Below are positions 8,343-17,900 of a stretch of 37,372 nucleotides of DNA, one piece after another. Numbering within the stretch: position 1 is the first letter of the stretch; each line of letters starts with the position of its first letter. The notes beneath the pieces were generated by a model, which saw only the letters and a program-made list of their open reading frames with translations, was not told where the DNA came from and ran no database searches. This DNA comes from Parcubacteria group bacterium GW2011_GWA2_48_9 (lineage in GTDB: Bacteria > Patescibacteriota > Patescibacteriia > UBA10025): positions 1-37,372 of the forward strand of contig LCPQ01000018.1 of assembly GCA_001003705.1 (NCBI GenBank). The letters are read 5' to 3'. A program made the translations under genes and the position numbers.

Positions 8343-9127
8343 TGGATCGTTTCCCGCTCTATGAGCTTAGCTGCATCATCAGTTCGAAGATGCTCGAGCC
8401 GTCCTTCGCGCAAGATACGCTTCTCGCCACCATCTACGAAGCTGACGCTTTCTTCCAACCCTTCGGGAGTAAGCGAGGAGAGTTTCAAATGCTCATACAC
8501 GTCGATAAGACGCCTGATTGCCATCTGCTCGTCAGGATCGAGAACGATGGTGTTCAGCTTTGAAAAAAACTCGGTCTGCTGAAGCGTATTTACCCGTTCA
8601 GTGATGCCGACAGTGACATTATAGAACCGTAAAACATTTCTTACCGTGCCGGGTAGATGCTGGCCGCTGATATCGAGCGAGCTCGTCGTGATAGTTTTTT
8701 CATTTCCCAGTAGCCGGTTCCGGCATTTCTGCTTCAACTCATCTCGATCCTCGAGTAGTATCAAACGAACCATCTTGGCGTCGATTTCTTCATTGAGCAC
8801 AATATCGCCGTCGTCTAAAGCCAAGACTACGTCGTCAGCGAAAAACTGCTCCACCTGGTCATTGGGAAGCATTGAGAGTGCTACTGCGCGTGCTCGCGCT
8901 AGCGCATGCTCATATTCCGTCAATAGTTCGGGATGCCTCGTTTCCAGATGAAGCATTGCCAACTCCTTCGGCAGCACTTTTACTATCTTGTACGCGTCAT
9001 GCACTTCTCTGAACAGAACGATCTGATTGACGTAGCCTTTCACCTCTTGTAACGTGGCATGATCAATAAAATCAAGCTTCTTTGTATCTTTTACGGGTTG
9101 GGGTGGTGCATTCATGGTGATAGGCAT
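8339..9127 (-). CDS. Hypothetical protein of the giant-protein cluster
   Basis: A 262-residue acidic protein without signal peptide or membrane segment. Its start codon shares a base with the stop of the upstream gene (TAATG at 9125-9129), and its own TGA overlaps the next gene's GTG, so all three are translationally coupled. A second possible start (Met5, ATG at 9113-9115) would remove four residues. The C-terminal third contains a segment reading YEHLKLSSLTPEGLEESV. I do not recognise a family. Its place among genes for a membrane channel-like protein and a giant exported protein suggests a cytoplasmic component of the same system, by context alone. Confidence 0.78.
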   Translation of the reverse strand: MPITMNAPPQPVKDTKKLDFIDHATLQEVKGYVNQIVLFREVHDAYKIVKVLPKELAMLHLETRHPELLTEYEHALARARAVALSMLPNDQVEQFFADDVVLALDDGDIVLNEEIDAKMVRLILLEDRDELKQKCRNRLLGNEKTITTSSLDISGQHLPGTVRNVLRFYNVTVGITERVNTLQQTEFFSKLNTIVLDPDEQMAIRRLIDVYEHLKLSSLTPEGLEESVSFVDGGEKRILREGRLEHLRTDDAAKLIERETIQ

Positions 9128-10539
9128 TAGACTCTGCGGCTCGGGGCGCCATACGCTTCATCTATGTAGCGCCTGAGATGATCAAATGGCTCTTCTCCCG
9201 CCGTAGCGCCAAATTCCCGAATTTTATTGAGCACACCGGTAAATCCTTTCCGTTGTTCATCGGGTATATGTTCCGATATCTTCGCGAGATCATCGTAGTT
9301 GGGGCCGGATGTCAGGTTGATTGAAAGGTTAGGGCCAAAGCGTCCTCTCGATATGAGGCTTTCAAATTTATTCCAGTTCTCTTGGATGAACGCTTTCGCA
9401 AATGGACTGTTCTTATACTTCCGTTCGCCTGTTGCCTCAAAGTTACGCGCTCGTTCGGCCCGAGTTGCTCCCTCTGCCGTCTCTGTACCAAAAGCAAGTC
9501 GGTTTGACCGGCGCATAAAGTTCTCGAAGTCCTGTTTCCTGACTTCTGCCATCATTTCAACCAAACGATCCTGTTCCTTCTGCCAGTACTGTTTGCCATC
9601 TTTCACCCCGACGCCTTCATCTTCGATCTTAACGTCATGCTCTTTTTCAAACTTCTCGCGTGCTTTCGCATCTTTCATACCCTTCTTCCCTACGAACTCA
9701 TTCATAATGAATGATTTCAACCCCTGCGCATCGCTCCCATCACCCGTCATATTGAAGAATTCATTTTCATTTGCGTACTCTGTCGCCTTCAGGGCTGCAG
9801 CACCCATACGAATCAGGTCACCCCGTTCCTTCGCGTCACGGTAATAACTATATAACTCTTGCCAGCTGTCAGTGAGCATTTCCGACTTTTCTTTCGCTAT
9901 CGCTAACGCCTGATCGCGGCGCATGGCATAGTTGACTGCAGGACGGATATGCTGTGCCTGTTTCTCCAGAGTTACTTGCTCTTCCTTCTGCTTTTTAATG
10001 CTCACTCCCATTTCCACTGCCCTCGTCTGCACCTGTTTGCGAGCCGCCTCGCTCGGATTGAGTTGGCCCTTATCTTTCAAACCCTGCAGGCGCTGCATTT
10101 CCCGCTGTACCCGTTTAGCTTCGTCCCCAGCGAATGACCACTTAGAATCGACTCGAAGCGGCTGGTTCCATTCTTTCGCAGAACGCAGGGCATCCACCAG
10201 CCCGAACTTTTCGCGTTGTTTCTCACTATATTGCCCTTCGAGCTCTTTCTTTTCATCGCCGAGCCGGGTTCGAAGTTCCTCCTCGCCTTCTGCGGGCAGT
10301 GCAGCAATCCGTTCTCTTATTTCCTTCAGCTGTTCATCTCGTATCTTTTTTAAATCCGCATCGAGCGATGTGATTTTCGACGTGATCCGCGGCTCAATCT
10401 CGACGGCGTCATACTCCATGGACTCGCCGTTGCCTTGCAACCTGTTCAATTCATCGCCAAGATGTTCTTGTGCCGCGCCGTATTCTGCTTCCGTCGGAAT
10501 GGCGGCTTGAGATTCCAATTCTTTCTGCCTCTCCTCCAT
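9127..10539 (-). CDS. Charged coiled-coil-rich hypothetical protein
   Basis: A 470-residue, highly charged protein rich in Glu, Lys, Arg and Gln. The first 220 residues (for example MEERQKELESQAAI, and runs such as DADLKKIRDEQLKEI and KKQKEEQVTLEKQ) have the look of long helices or coiled coil. The rest is mixed, with segments such as ENEFFNMTGDGSDAQGLKSF and SPFAKAFIQENWNKFESL. There is no signal peptide or membrane segment. It begins 38 bases after the VirB6/TrbL-like gene. In type IV secretion loci such soluble helical proteins can be cytoplasmic partners, but I cannot assign a named family; the role is inferred from neighbours only. Confidence 0.78.
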   Translation of the reverse strand: MEERQKELESQAAIPTEAEYGAAQEHLGDELNRLQGNGESMEYDAVEIEPRITSKITSLDADLKKIRDEQLKEIRERIAALPAEGEEELRTRLGDEKKELEGQYSEKQREKFGLVDALRSAKEWNQPLRVDSKWSFAGDEAKRVQREMQRLQGLKDKGQLNPSEAARKQVQTRAVEMGVSIKKQKEEQVTLEKQAQHIRPAVNYAMRRDQALAIAKEKSEMLTDSWQELYSYYRDAKERGDLIRMGAAALKATEYANENEFFNMTGDGSDAQGLKSFIMNEFVGKKGMKDAKAREKFEKEHDVKIEDEGVGVKDGKQYWQKEQDRLVEMMAEVRKQDFENFMRRSNRLAFGTETAEGATRAERARNFEATGERKYKNSPFAKAFIQENWNKFESLISRGRFGPNLSINLTSGPNYDDLAKISEHIPDEQRKGFTGVLNKIREFGATAGEEPFDHLRRYIDEAYGAPSRRV

Positions 10540-10577
10540 CGTCGTGATTCTCTCACGGCCCGCATCGACACGCTGAT

Positions 10578-11882
10578 CTATCTTTTTTGACTTGCCTGCC
10601 GTTCTCTACTGGTTCGCGCTCGATGGTGCTTCCACCCTTGTTTCCAGGTATCCATCGAGGTCTGGATACCCAGCCTTGCGCCGGCTTCTTCACGGAGATA
10701 CCCAAATGTCCCCTTGCCTGCTTCTTTGATCCCTCTCTGAGCCAGCCTCAACGGTGCTAAGGCAGCCATGCCGCCCTTTTGGATGGCGCTACTCGCACGA
10801 CCCGCTAGATTCCCCGCCACACCGCCAAACTGCTGAGTTACCATGAGCGCTCCCATGAGCATCCCTATGCCAAAAATGAATGAGAGGATGCCTTCGCCAG
10901 TTGACGCTTGAGAAACCGACCCGGCAAGTTCGGTGTCAGTCGGTGTAGTGCTCGTCAAAACCTGTGACGGGACATCTTGGGTTGACTCATCGACCTGCTT
11001 CACAAGTGTGCTCGTCGTTGTAGTGGTCACGGTAAGCGCAAGCCAGAGAAAAAACGCTAAGACAGGACCGATGACCGCATGCTTCCAAAACGAGCTCCAC
11101 CACATGCTTGAATACTTCTGGGTGCCAGGGTATGCCGCTAGCATGTACGCGAGGGGGGACAGGATGACGAGAATCCATAACATGATGATGCGGATAATCA
11201 GTACGACGACCATGATAAGCGTTACCATGAGAGCGATAACGAGAAACGCGACTGCCAAGAGAACGGCCCCGAGAAGTTCTCCGGAAGGCGGTGGTGTCTT
11301 CACATCTCGGAATTTTAAAATATTCTTCAGCTGGAACATCTCTGTAAAGTTCCCCGCCGCGGCATCCTTGAAAGCGTTGACGAATGTCAGCATGATCACC
11401 TGCATAAGGTCGATGAAAAACCCTGCGATGAATTTCGAAAGGTTGATAAGAATCGCCATCAGTATCAGCTTGCCGAGCAAGCGCTGATAGCGGTATTGTT
11501 CTATCCGCAGTATCGTGCCGAAAGAGATTACCAGTAGGATGAGTATAAAAAACATGTTAGAAACATCGCGTACGATCACCCAGCCGGTTTGCACTGCTTG
11601 CACGTCAATAAAGTGATTGTATTGCGCGATACCGATAAGGATGCCAATAACGACAAGCAATAGCTTGCCAAGTAGCGAAGCGATCCAGAGGATCAAGTTG
11701 GCTAGTATTTCGATCAATGCATCAATTGGTCCCGCGTGAGCCGGCATCGGTATGGACGTCATAACCACGATAGCCACTACACCGAATGCGAGTAAAAAAG
11801 CCCGAGCCCGAGGGTCGTTTGATTTCCAGAAGGAGAGTTTTGGTAGTATATTCCTCAGAAGCCGTACGTTAAAGTATGTCAA
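10578..11882 (-). CDS. VirB6/TrbL-like polytopic membrane protein
   Basis: A 434-residue polytopic membrane protein. Hydrophobic spans are near 27-46 (ending PAHA, like a cleavable signal), 57-88, 108-124, 138-165, 203-247, 268-286 and 330-350, followed by a basic soluble tail of about 80 residues. The long central hydrophobic block and the segment SPLAYMLAAYPG followed by WWSSFWKHAVIGP are typical of VirB6/TrbL-type proteins, the inner-membrane channel components of type IV secretion systems. No VirB4 or other VirB gene is visible in the window, so a full secretion system is not shown. The first codon is TTG (11880-11882), at the edge of an intergenic inverted repeat, without a ribosome site, so the start is uncertain. 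It ends with TAG. Confidence 0.82.
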   Translation of the reverse strand: MTYFNVRLLRNILPKLSFWKSNDPRARAFLLAFGVVAIVVMTSIPMPAHAGPIDALIEILANLILWIASLLGKLLLVVIGILIGIAQYNHFIDVQAVQTGWVIVRDVSNMFFILILLVISFGTILRIEQYRYQRLLGKLILMAILINLSKFIAGFFIDLMQVIMLTFVNAFKDAAAGNFTEMFQLKNILKFRDVKTPPPSGELLGAVLLAVAFLVIALMVTLIMVVVLIIRIIMLWILVILSPLAYMLAAYPGTQKYSSMWWSSFWKHAVIGPVLAFFLWLALTVTTTTTSTLVKQVDESTQDVPSQVLTSTTPTDTELAGSVSQASTGEGILSFIFGIGMLMGALMVTQQFGGVAGNLAGRASSAIQKGGMAALAPLRLAQRGIKEAGKGTFGYLREEAGARLGIQTSMDTWKQGWKHHRARTSRERQASQKR

Positions 11883-11886
11883 TTGT

Positions 11887-11992
11887 CGAATTACGGATTA
11901 GCGCATTGCGGATTAGCTTTTTAGTAGATACCTTTGCTAACGCGAATTTTTCATAAAAACGAATACGCAATCCACAACTCGCCAATTCGTTG
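11887..11992. repeat. Imperfect inverted repeat (border repeat copy 1)
   Basis: The left arm (11887-11916) carries CGAATTACGGATTAG and GCATTGCGGATTAG. The right arm (11959-11992) carries CGAATACGCAATCC and GCCAATTCGTTGA. The arms are imperfect reverse complements with about 40 bases between them. It fills the gap between the giant gene and the VirB6/TrbL-like gene. It shares words and order with the copies at 21.8 and 26.2 kb. It might form a hairpin in the transcript. Confidence 0.6.
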
Positions 11993-11996
11993 ATTT

Positions 11997-14900
11997 CTAA
12001 TAAATACTAATCGCCCCGTTAAACGCGTACCACCCAGGGTTGTCATCCGGACCTCCAACACAGCTTGTATCCTTCTGAGTAATAACAGGGGGGATAACTG
12101 CCGGAGCTGGCTGTATGCAGGTCCCACCACCGGCTGTGCAATCAGCGTCCTGGCACCGCCATCCGGCAAAAGTGCTGGCGGCGGAACAAATTCCCTGGAT
12201 TACATTACTGCACGTTCGCCAGTGGTCGACGAGCTGAACGCGTGGGATATACGTGCCCGCCTCGGTGAAAATATGGGTAAATGTATGCGGGTTAAGCGGA
12301 TCGCTCCTCGGCGCATACCCCCAGACCATACTTCCCTCACGGTCATTAGTGGTCCCATCATCGCCGTCCCAATCAATGAGGATCGCATCGAGCGGCATTT
12401 GTTCTTCATTGACATCCGCCGTGAAACTGACCTGCACCCTCGTACCCGCAGGATATGATACGTTCCATGCAGCTTTATCATTGCGATATGAATTCCCTCC
12501 GACTGAAAGCGTGAAATTACCGATATGAGGCGGGATAGCACAGAAATCGTCATCCAGGCCGTCAGTCGGCGGGCGGACTCCGTCGGCGCATAGCTGCATA
12601 TCATCAAACGCAGTATTCCATGCGCTGACGCCGCTGGCCGCATTATCAGAGACGTATTTCCTAAGCGTATTATCCCATACCCATCCGTCGAATGCCTTGG
12701 CAAAAAATCTTTTTATTATATATTGAGTTGGCACGCCTTCGCCGCCCCATATAGGTTTTGGGGATGGACCACTGCACCATCCGCCGTTGCTTTCACATTT
12801 CTGCTTGCTGAGGGAGTCGGCACATGGCGTGCCGAGCAAGTTTACGTCAGTAGATCCGTAGCACACTGGCGTACCACACTGATCAAACCCCATCATACTT
12901 GATTCGCAGATTGTGGGTGAGCCTGCGCGTGTTTGGTTCAATCGTTCCGTCTGATTATTGAGAGGAAGCTGGACATAGAGCGGCGTACCGAGTTCTTTGC
13001 CATACCATATTTCAGGCGAACCAATAAGTGGTGGGATTGCTCCGAATGGGGCGAGATCCTGTGCATAGGTGTACTTGTTCATATGGGTGAGGTAACTACT
13101 TCCTTCGGCGATTCGCTTAGTCCATGGAACTACGTCATCCCCGGCTACCTGGACTACGACTTTGCATGACTCACGAAGTAAGTATTCAATCTCCAGAGTG
13201 CCAATTTCTCCTCCGCTTGAAGGTACACCGGCACGATAGTCGTACCCGAGAACAAATCCGTCGTCATCGAAGCGAACTCGCAAGCCAAAGTCGGCTGCAT
13301 CATGCCCCGCTGAACACTGTGGAACAAATCCAAAATCAAATCCTTCATCGGCTGACGTACCTCCATGCCAGATTTTTTGATCACCTTTATAATAGTTAGT
13401 TGGCGAAACGTAAAACGTCCATTTTCGTGCTTCTTCAGCTTGGAAATCATCGTTCGATGTGACGTGAACTTTTACCAGTTCGATGTCGGAGCGGTTGATA
13501 GCTCGCTCAGTATCATTTGCCGGTATCATCCGGGCTGGAGCGGTATCACAGTCAAAACCAGTACCAGTAGTCAGACAATTCGACGCGTAATCGTCACCGA
13601 AGAATCTGATGCCGTACCTTTGAAGAATGCTGCCAGTTGCGTCTTTAAACCACGTGCGCGTGCTTGAAAATTGATTGTTGCAATCGTTTTGCACTTCGAT
13701 TAACTCATCTTCTACGTAGCAACTATTTCGTGTAGAGGGGGCGTCACCGACGCAGGGACCATAATCAGAGAACCCGAACTTACATTCGGAATCTATGCTG
13801 CACCGCATGATCGGTCTACTCGCGCAATGACCAGTCCGCGCATACCATTCACACCAATGATCCAGTGACCCACTGAGTCGAGTCGGCGTCGAGTATGAAT
13901 CAGTGTTCCAGAACGCATTGCCTTTTGCGTTCGTGCAGTAGTAGAGCGGCACGCGTCCTGTGTATCCCGCCTGCTGTTCCTGGCCGAAAACTGACGTCTC
14001 TCCGCTGATGACGTCGACCGGCCACCAGTTCAGGCAGATATTCGAATTCTTCGGATCCTTTTCCACGCAGTACCCCTTCCATCCGCGATACTGCACGCCG
14101 TCGAAGTCGGTATACTCGCACAATGCCGAGTCTTCGCGCGGGTACATGCGGCACGTGCGCACTACTTTATTCGGAGTGATCTCAGATCCCGAGCCGAGAC
14201 AGACTCCGGGCGCCACGCAATCATCATTGGTGGAGCAAACCTTTGTGTTATCATTAGAACACGTTCCGCGCTCGGAATGTACTTTCAGAATAGGTTTCAT
14301 AGAGACATCATCGAGGTAGAAAATGCGGCCAGAATCAATTTCTTGGGAGATGCGCAATACGGCCGTTTCTGCGGTATTGTCCACATCAAACGGTCCGAGG
14401 ACGTACTCGTCCCATGAAGGTGTCAACGCGACAGTACCTATAGTAACTGTCGTTACCCCCTGGACAAGTTCGAATGTTATCGCATCACCGTCGACAGTGT
14501 TAGCGTTTTCGTATTTTGCTTTGAACGATAGGATGTAGTCTCCGCTCAAAAGGAACGCTTGTCCCAATGTATACTCGACCCCCGCTCCTGCCGCGTCACC
14601 AGGATTGACTTCCAATATATTATTCTCATTCAGGAGCGCATTCCCCGGGATCGAACCGTCATCAGCCATTTCCGTCAGCCGGGCAGTAGTATCAGTTCCG
14701 AGCGCTTTCCAGCCGCGGTAGGACTGATTTTCCGTCCAGGCCGTACTGGAATCATTCGGTTTGATATTTTGCGAATCGAGGAAACTGTTATCCCAAAAAT
14801 CTCCGTCTTTGACCAAATCTTTTGACCCGGCCCCGAACGTACCCAGCTCATACATAGCCGAATACGGATAATTACCTTCGATCAGCCGCTCGATGCCGCA

Positions 14901-17900
14901 TGGTGCGCCGCCGCAATCAGCAGGGCTCGAACAGTCCTGGGTCGGCTCATTGCTGCACTTCAGCTGACGTCCCCAGTTCACGCCTGCTCGCGCGAGCCCT
15001 GAAATATTTTCCATGAGATTTACGTTGTTACTCGCGTCAGCAGCACTGGTATAGATCAGATCGGCGCCGACGAGTGACTGGCAGATACCCTTGTCAAATG
15101 GCTGGGCAGGCGGTTTGCAGTCCGCGTCTGCCGTACACCGGACGCTCTGGTCATCCGAGCATACTTTCTCTGGCACGAGCGGATCCAGCAGTGCACAAAT
15201 CCCCTGTACGCAGTCGCTGTCGCGCTGACAGGAACGGCCGTTGTCAGAGCACGCTTTTGTCCCGATGCATTCGCCGCTGACCGGATCGAGCTTATTGCAC
15301 GGCGCGCGTTCGAAGCATACTTCCTCTTCCTCGCCGCGCTCGTTCCGCACGGTGGTACTTGCAGAGCATTCGAGCCATTTGTTGCACGTACGGTCGCGCT
15401 GGACCTTGATGATTTGGTTCGAATCGCAGTCAGGGCGCGCCGGCGTATTTGGATTGTTATCACAGGCTCCCGATGGAGCGCTGCCGTCAGACGTGCCTTT
15501 CGCGGTAAACGTCGGCGGAGGAGTCGTAGCATTGTAGAATAGCCGGCAACCGGCAAGATCGTCGACGACGTTGTTGCATGATGTCGTGTCGACAGTAGGT
15601 TCGACATAATAATACGCCTGGCACGCAGCCACGGATGCGCATAGCCCGGCGCCGCACTGCGTCGCATGAGGTATCTGTATCTGACAGGTAAATGGTACAC
15701 CTGGCGCGGCATAGCCGCAGTCGGCACCCGGATCAGAAATACTACACGGCTGGTTAAATTTTGGTCCGGCAGAGCAAAATGCCGTCGTATCGCAGAAACT
15801 TCCGGGGGTTGTCGAAGCAGTATCGCATCTGCCGACGTTCGTTTGGTTGGCTGGAACATTGACGTCGCATCCTTCAGGATCCAACGGATCAAGGTATTCA
15901 GTACAGCCGCTCTGGTCAGCCGGGCACAGTCCGACCATCCCATCAGCTATCGATGTGTCTGTCAACGACGGTCCGCATCCTATGTCGGTGCCCCTCCGAT
16001 ACCATCCGGCTGTAGTGGATCCCGGAGGGATGTTGTATTCGCACGTTGCGCTTCCTGGATCTTTAAAGTACGCGAATCCGCCATCGTATGAATACTCTTG
16101 GCAACTGCTCTCATCCTGGCGGCATAAGATCTGCTCATAATCGTCGGGGTCGTTTACGATGTAGGTATCAGTGTATCCATCGACGCTGTTGTAAGCATTG
16201 ATAATCGGCTCGCCCATGCGCATACACCCTGCTTGGTTACTCTGGCAGTAGACGGCGGGATCATTAATCAGTGTGACCACTTCATCAGCCGGTATCGTAA
16301 TATCAGTGGGGAAAGCAACAGGTGCCGGACCGCCGCTGAAATAATTATTCAGGAAGTTGAGATCTGCCCCATTCACCGTGCTATCGCCGTTCACATCCAT
16401 GATTGCCCATGGATCGGAACGGTTGACACCGGAAATACATGTGTTACCTACTCCGCAAATGGCAGCGGGATTTTCCGGATCACATTGTTGGGTGGTTCCA
16501 GCAAATGGGCCGGTAGTGCAGCGGCCATCGAAGTAACTGTTGAGCTGTACTAGGTCGTCTCGATCGAGCTGACCGTCAGCGTCATAATCGCCACGCGGGC
16601 GCACAGTTACCTCAATATTCTCGGGGAAAGGATTCTCATTGTTTTGAGTCTGGATGAGTGCTTCACACCCTACAGCATCGGCATCGCAAATTTTCGAGAA
16701 CGATTTCAAATAGTGTATCCGGCTGTCACGGTCGCGGTATGCTTCGCAGTTTTCATATCCCGAACATTCAGTGTACGACCCTTGGACTACGAAGACGTCG
16801 TCAGTGACTTCTTGGAACTGGAGATTGTCCAGATAAAACGGCCGCGTACCGCCGATGAAGAGGAACGCCCCCGGGGGCACTGCCGCGTCGAAGAACAGCG
16901 GTCCGAGCGTGTATTGGTTCCAATCGCCCGCTTGAGCTACGGCCGTACCGCGGAAACGCGCAGTGCTTCCATCATCCAATGTGATAATATTCCCCGCCCC
17001 GTCATAGATTCCCGCTTCGATGCTCGCATCATTACTACCGCCTGACGCCCAGAATTTCAAGACGTATGACGTATCACTTTCAATGAGACCATCAATGGGT
17101 GTCCATGCTCCTGGTGGCGCACCAAATCCGAGATCGAAGACTACCATCGAATGCCCACCCGCTTGGGTGGAGTAGTTGCTTGGGTTGAGCGCCGCATCAG
17201 CATTTGATACCCACGGTGCTATTGATCCTGATTCAAAATTCGTTGAAATAAGCGTGCGAACATTACTACCGGCTGAACCCTGGTACTCGCGACATCCGGC
17301 GAACGTCGCAGAACACGTGACGCTCTCACCCGGCATCATATGATAAGTGATGTCATGCGAGGCCTGTGTATCAATCGTGTTCTTATAGGGGTGGCAGTCT
17401 TCCGTGACGAAAATAATTCGTGAACGTAAACGATAGGAGGTAACTCCGTTGGAATCGTAAAACTCCGCGCAGTCCGGATTTGTATACAAATCTGCGGCTG
17501 AACAGTCCTGGTTAGCAATAGGATGATTTACAGCGGGAAGAGGACCGGCACCATCTTCATCAAATGTGACATTATCAACGCACGCCGGATACTGGATAGC
17601 TGAAGCGGGATCGTCTGGCGCCAGATTCGTGCATGGCGCGCGTGTTCCGGCTGCAACGACATTGCTCCGCAAGAGATTAAAAGCTTTCAGCTGATACCCG
17701 GACTCTTCGTCGCCAATCCATGTGTAGTAGTTGGCCGCCTCGGCTCCCGCGTCAGCCGGCTTCGCACACTGCCGGATAAAGCTGTAGTACTCTAACCCCT
17801 CACCGCCGCGCGCCACTTCATCGAGATTTGTATACTCTTCGCACCCGAGCTGGGTGGCAGGACAGGTAAGACCTGTCTTCGGAACAAATGAAACCGGTTC

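Noticed and set aside
9299-9844. 181-codon plus-strand frame opposite the coiled-coil gene
   Set aside because: Serine/phenylalanine-rich antisense translation of a Glu/Lys-rich gene, a known artefact; no promoter or ribosome site.
15056-15943. 295-codon open frame on the minus strand within the giant gene
   Set aside because: It lies in another frame of the same strand entirely inside the 2923-residue protein, has Arg/Ala/Ser-rich random-looking sequence and no start context. It is a shadow of the giant gene.
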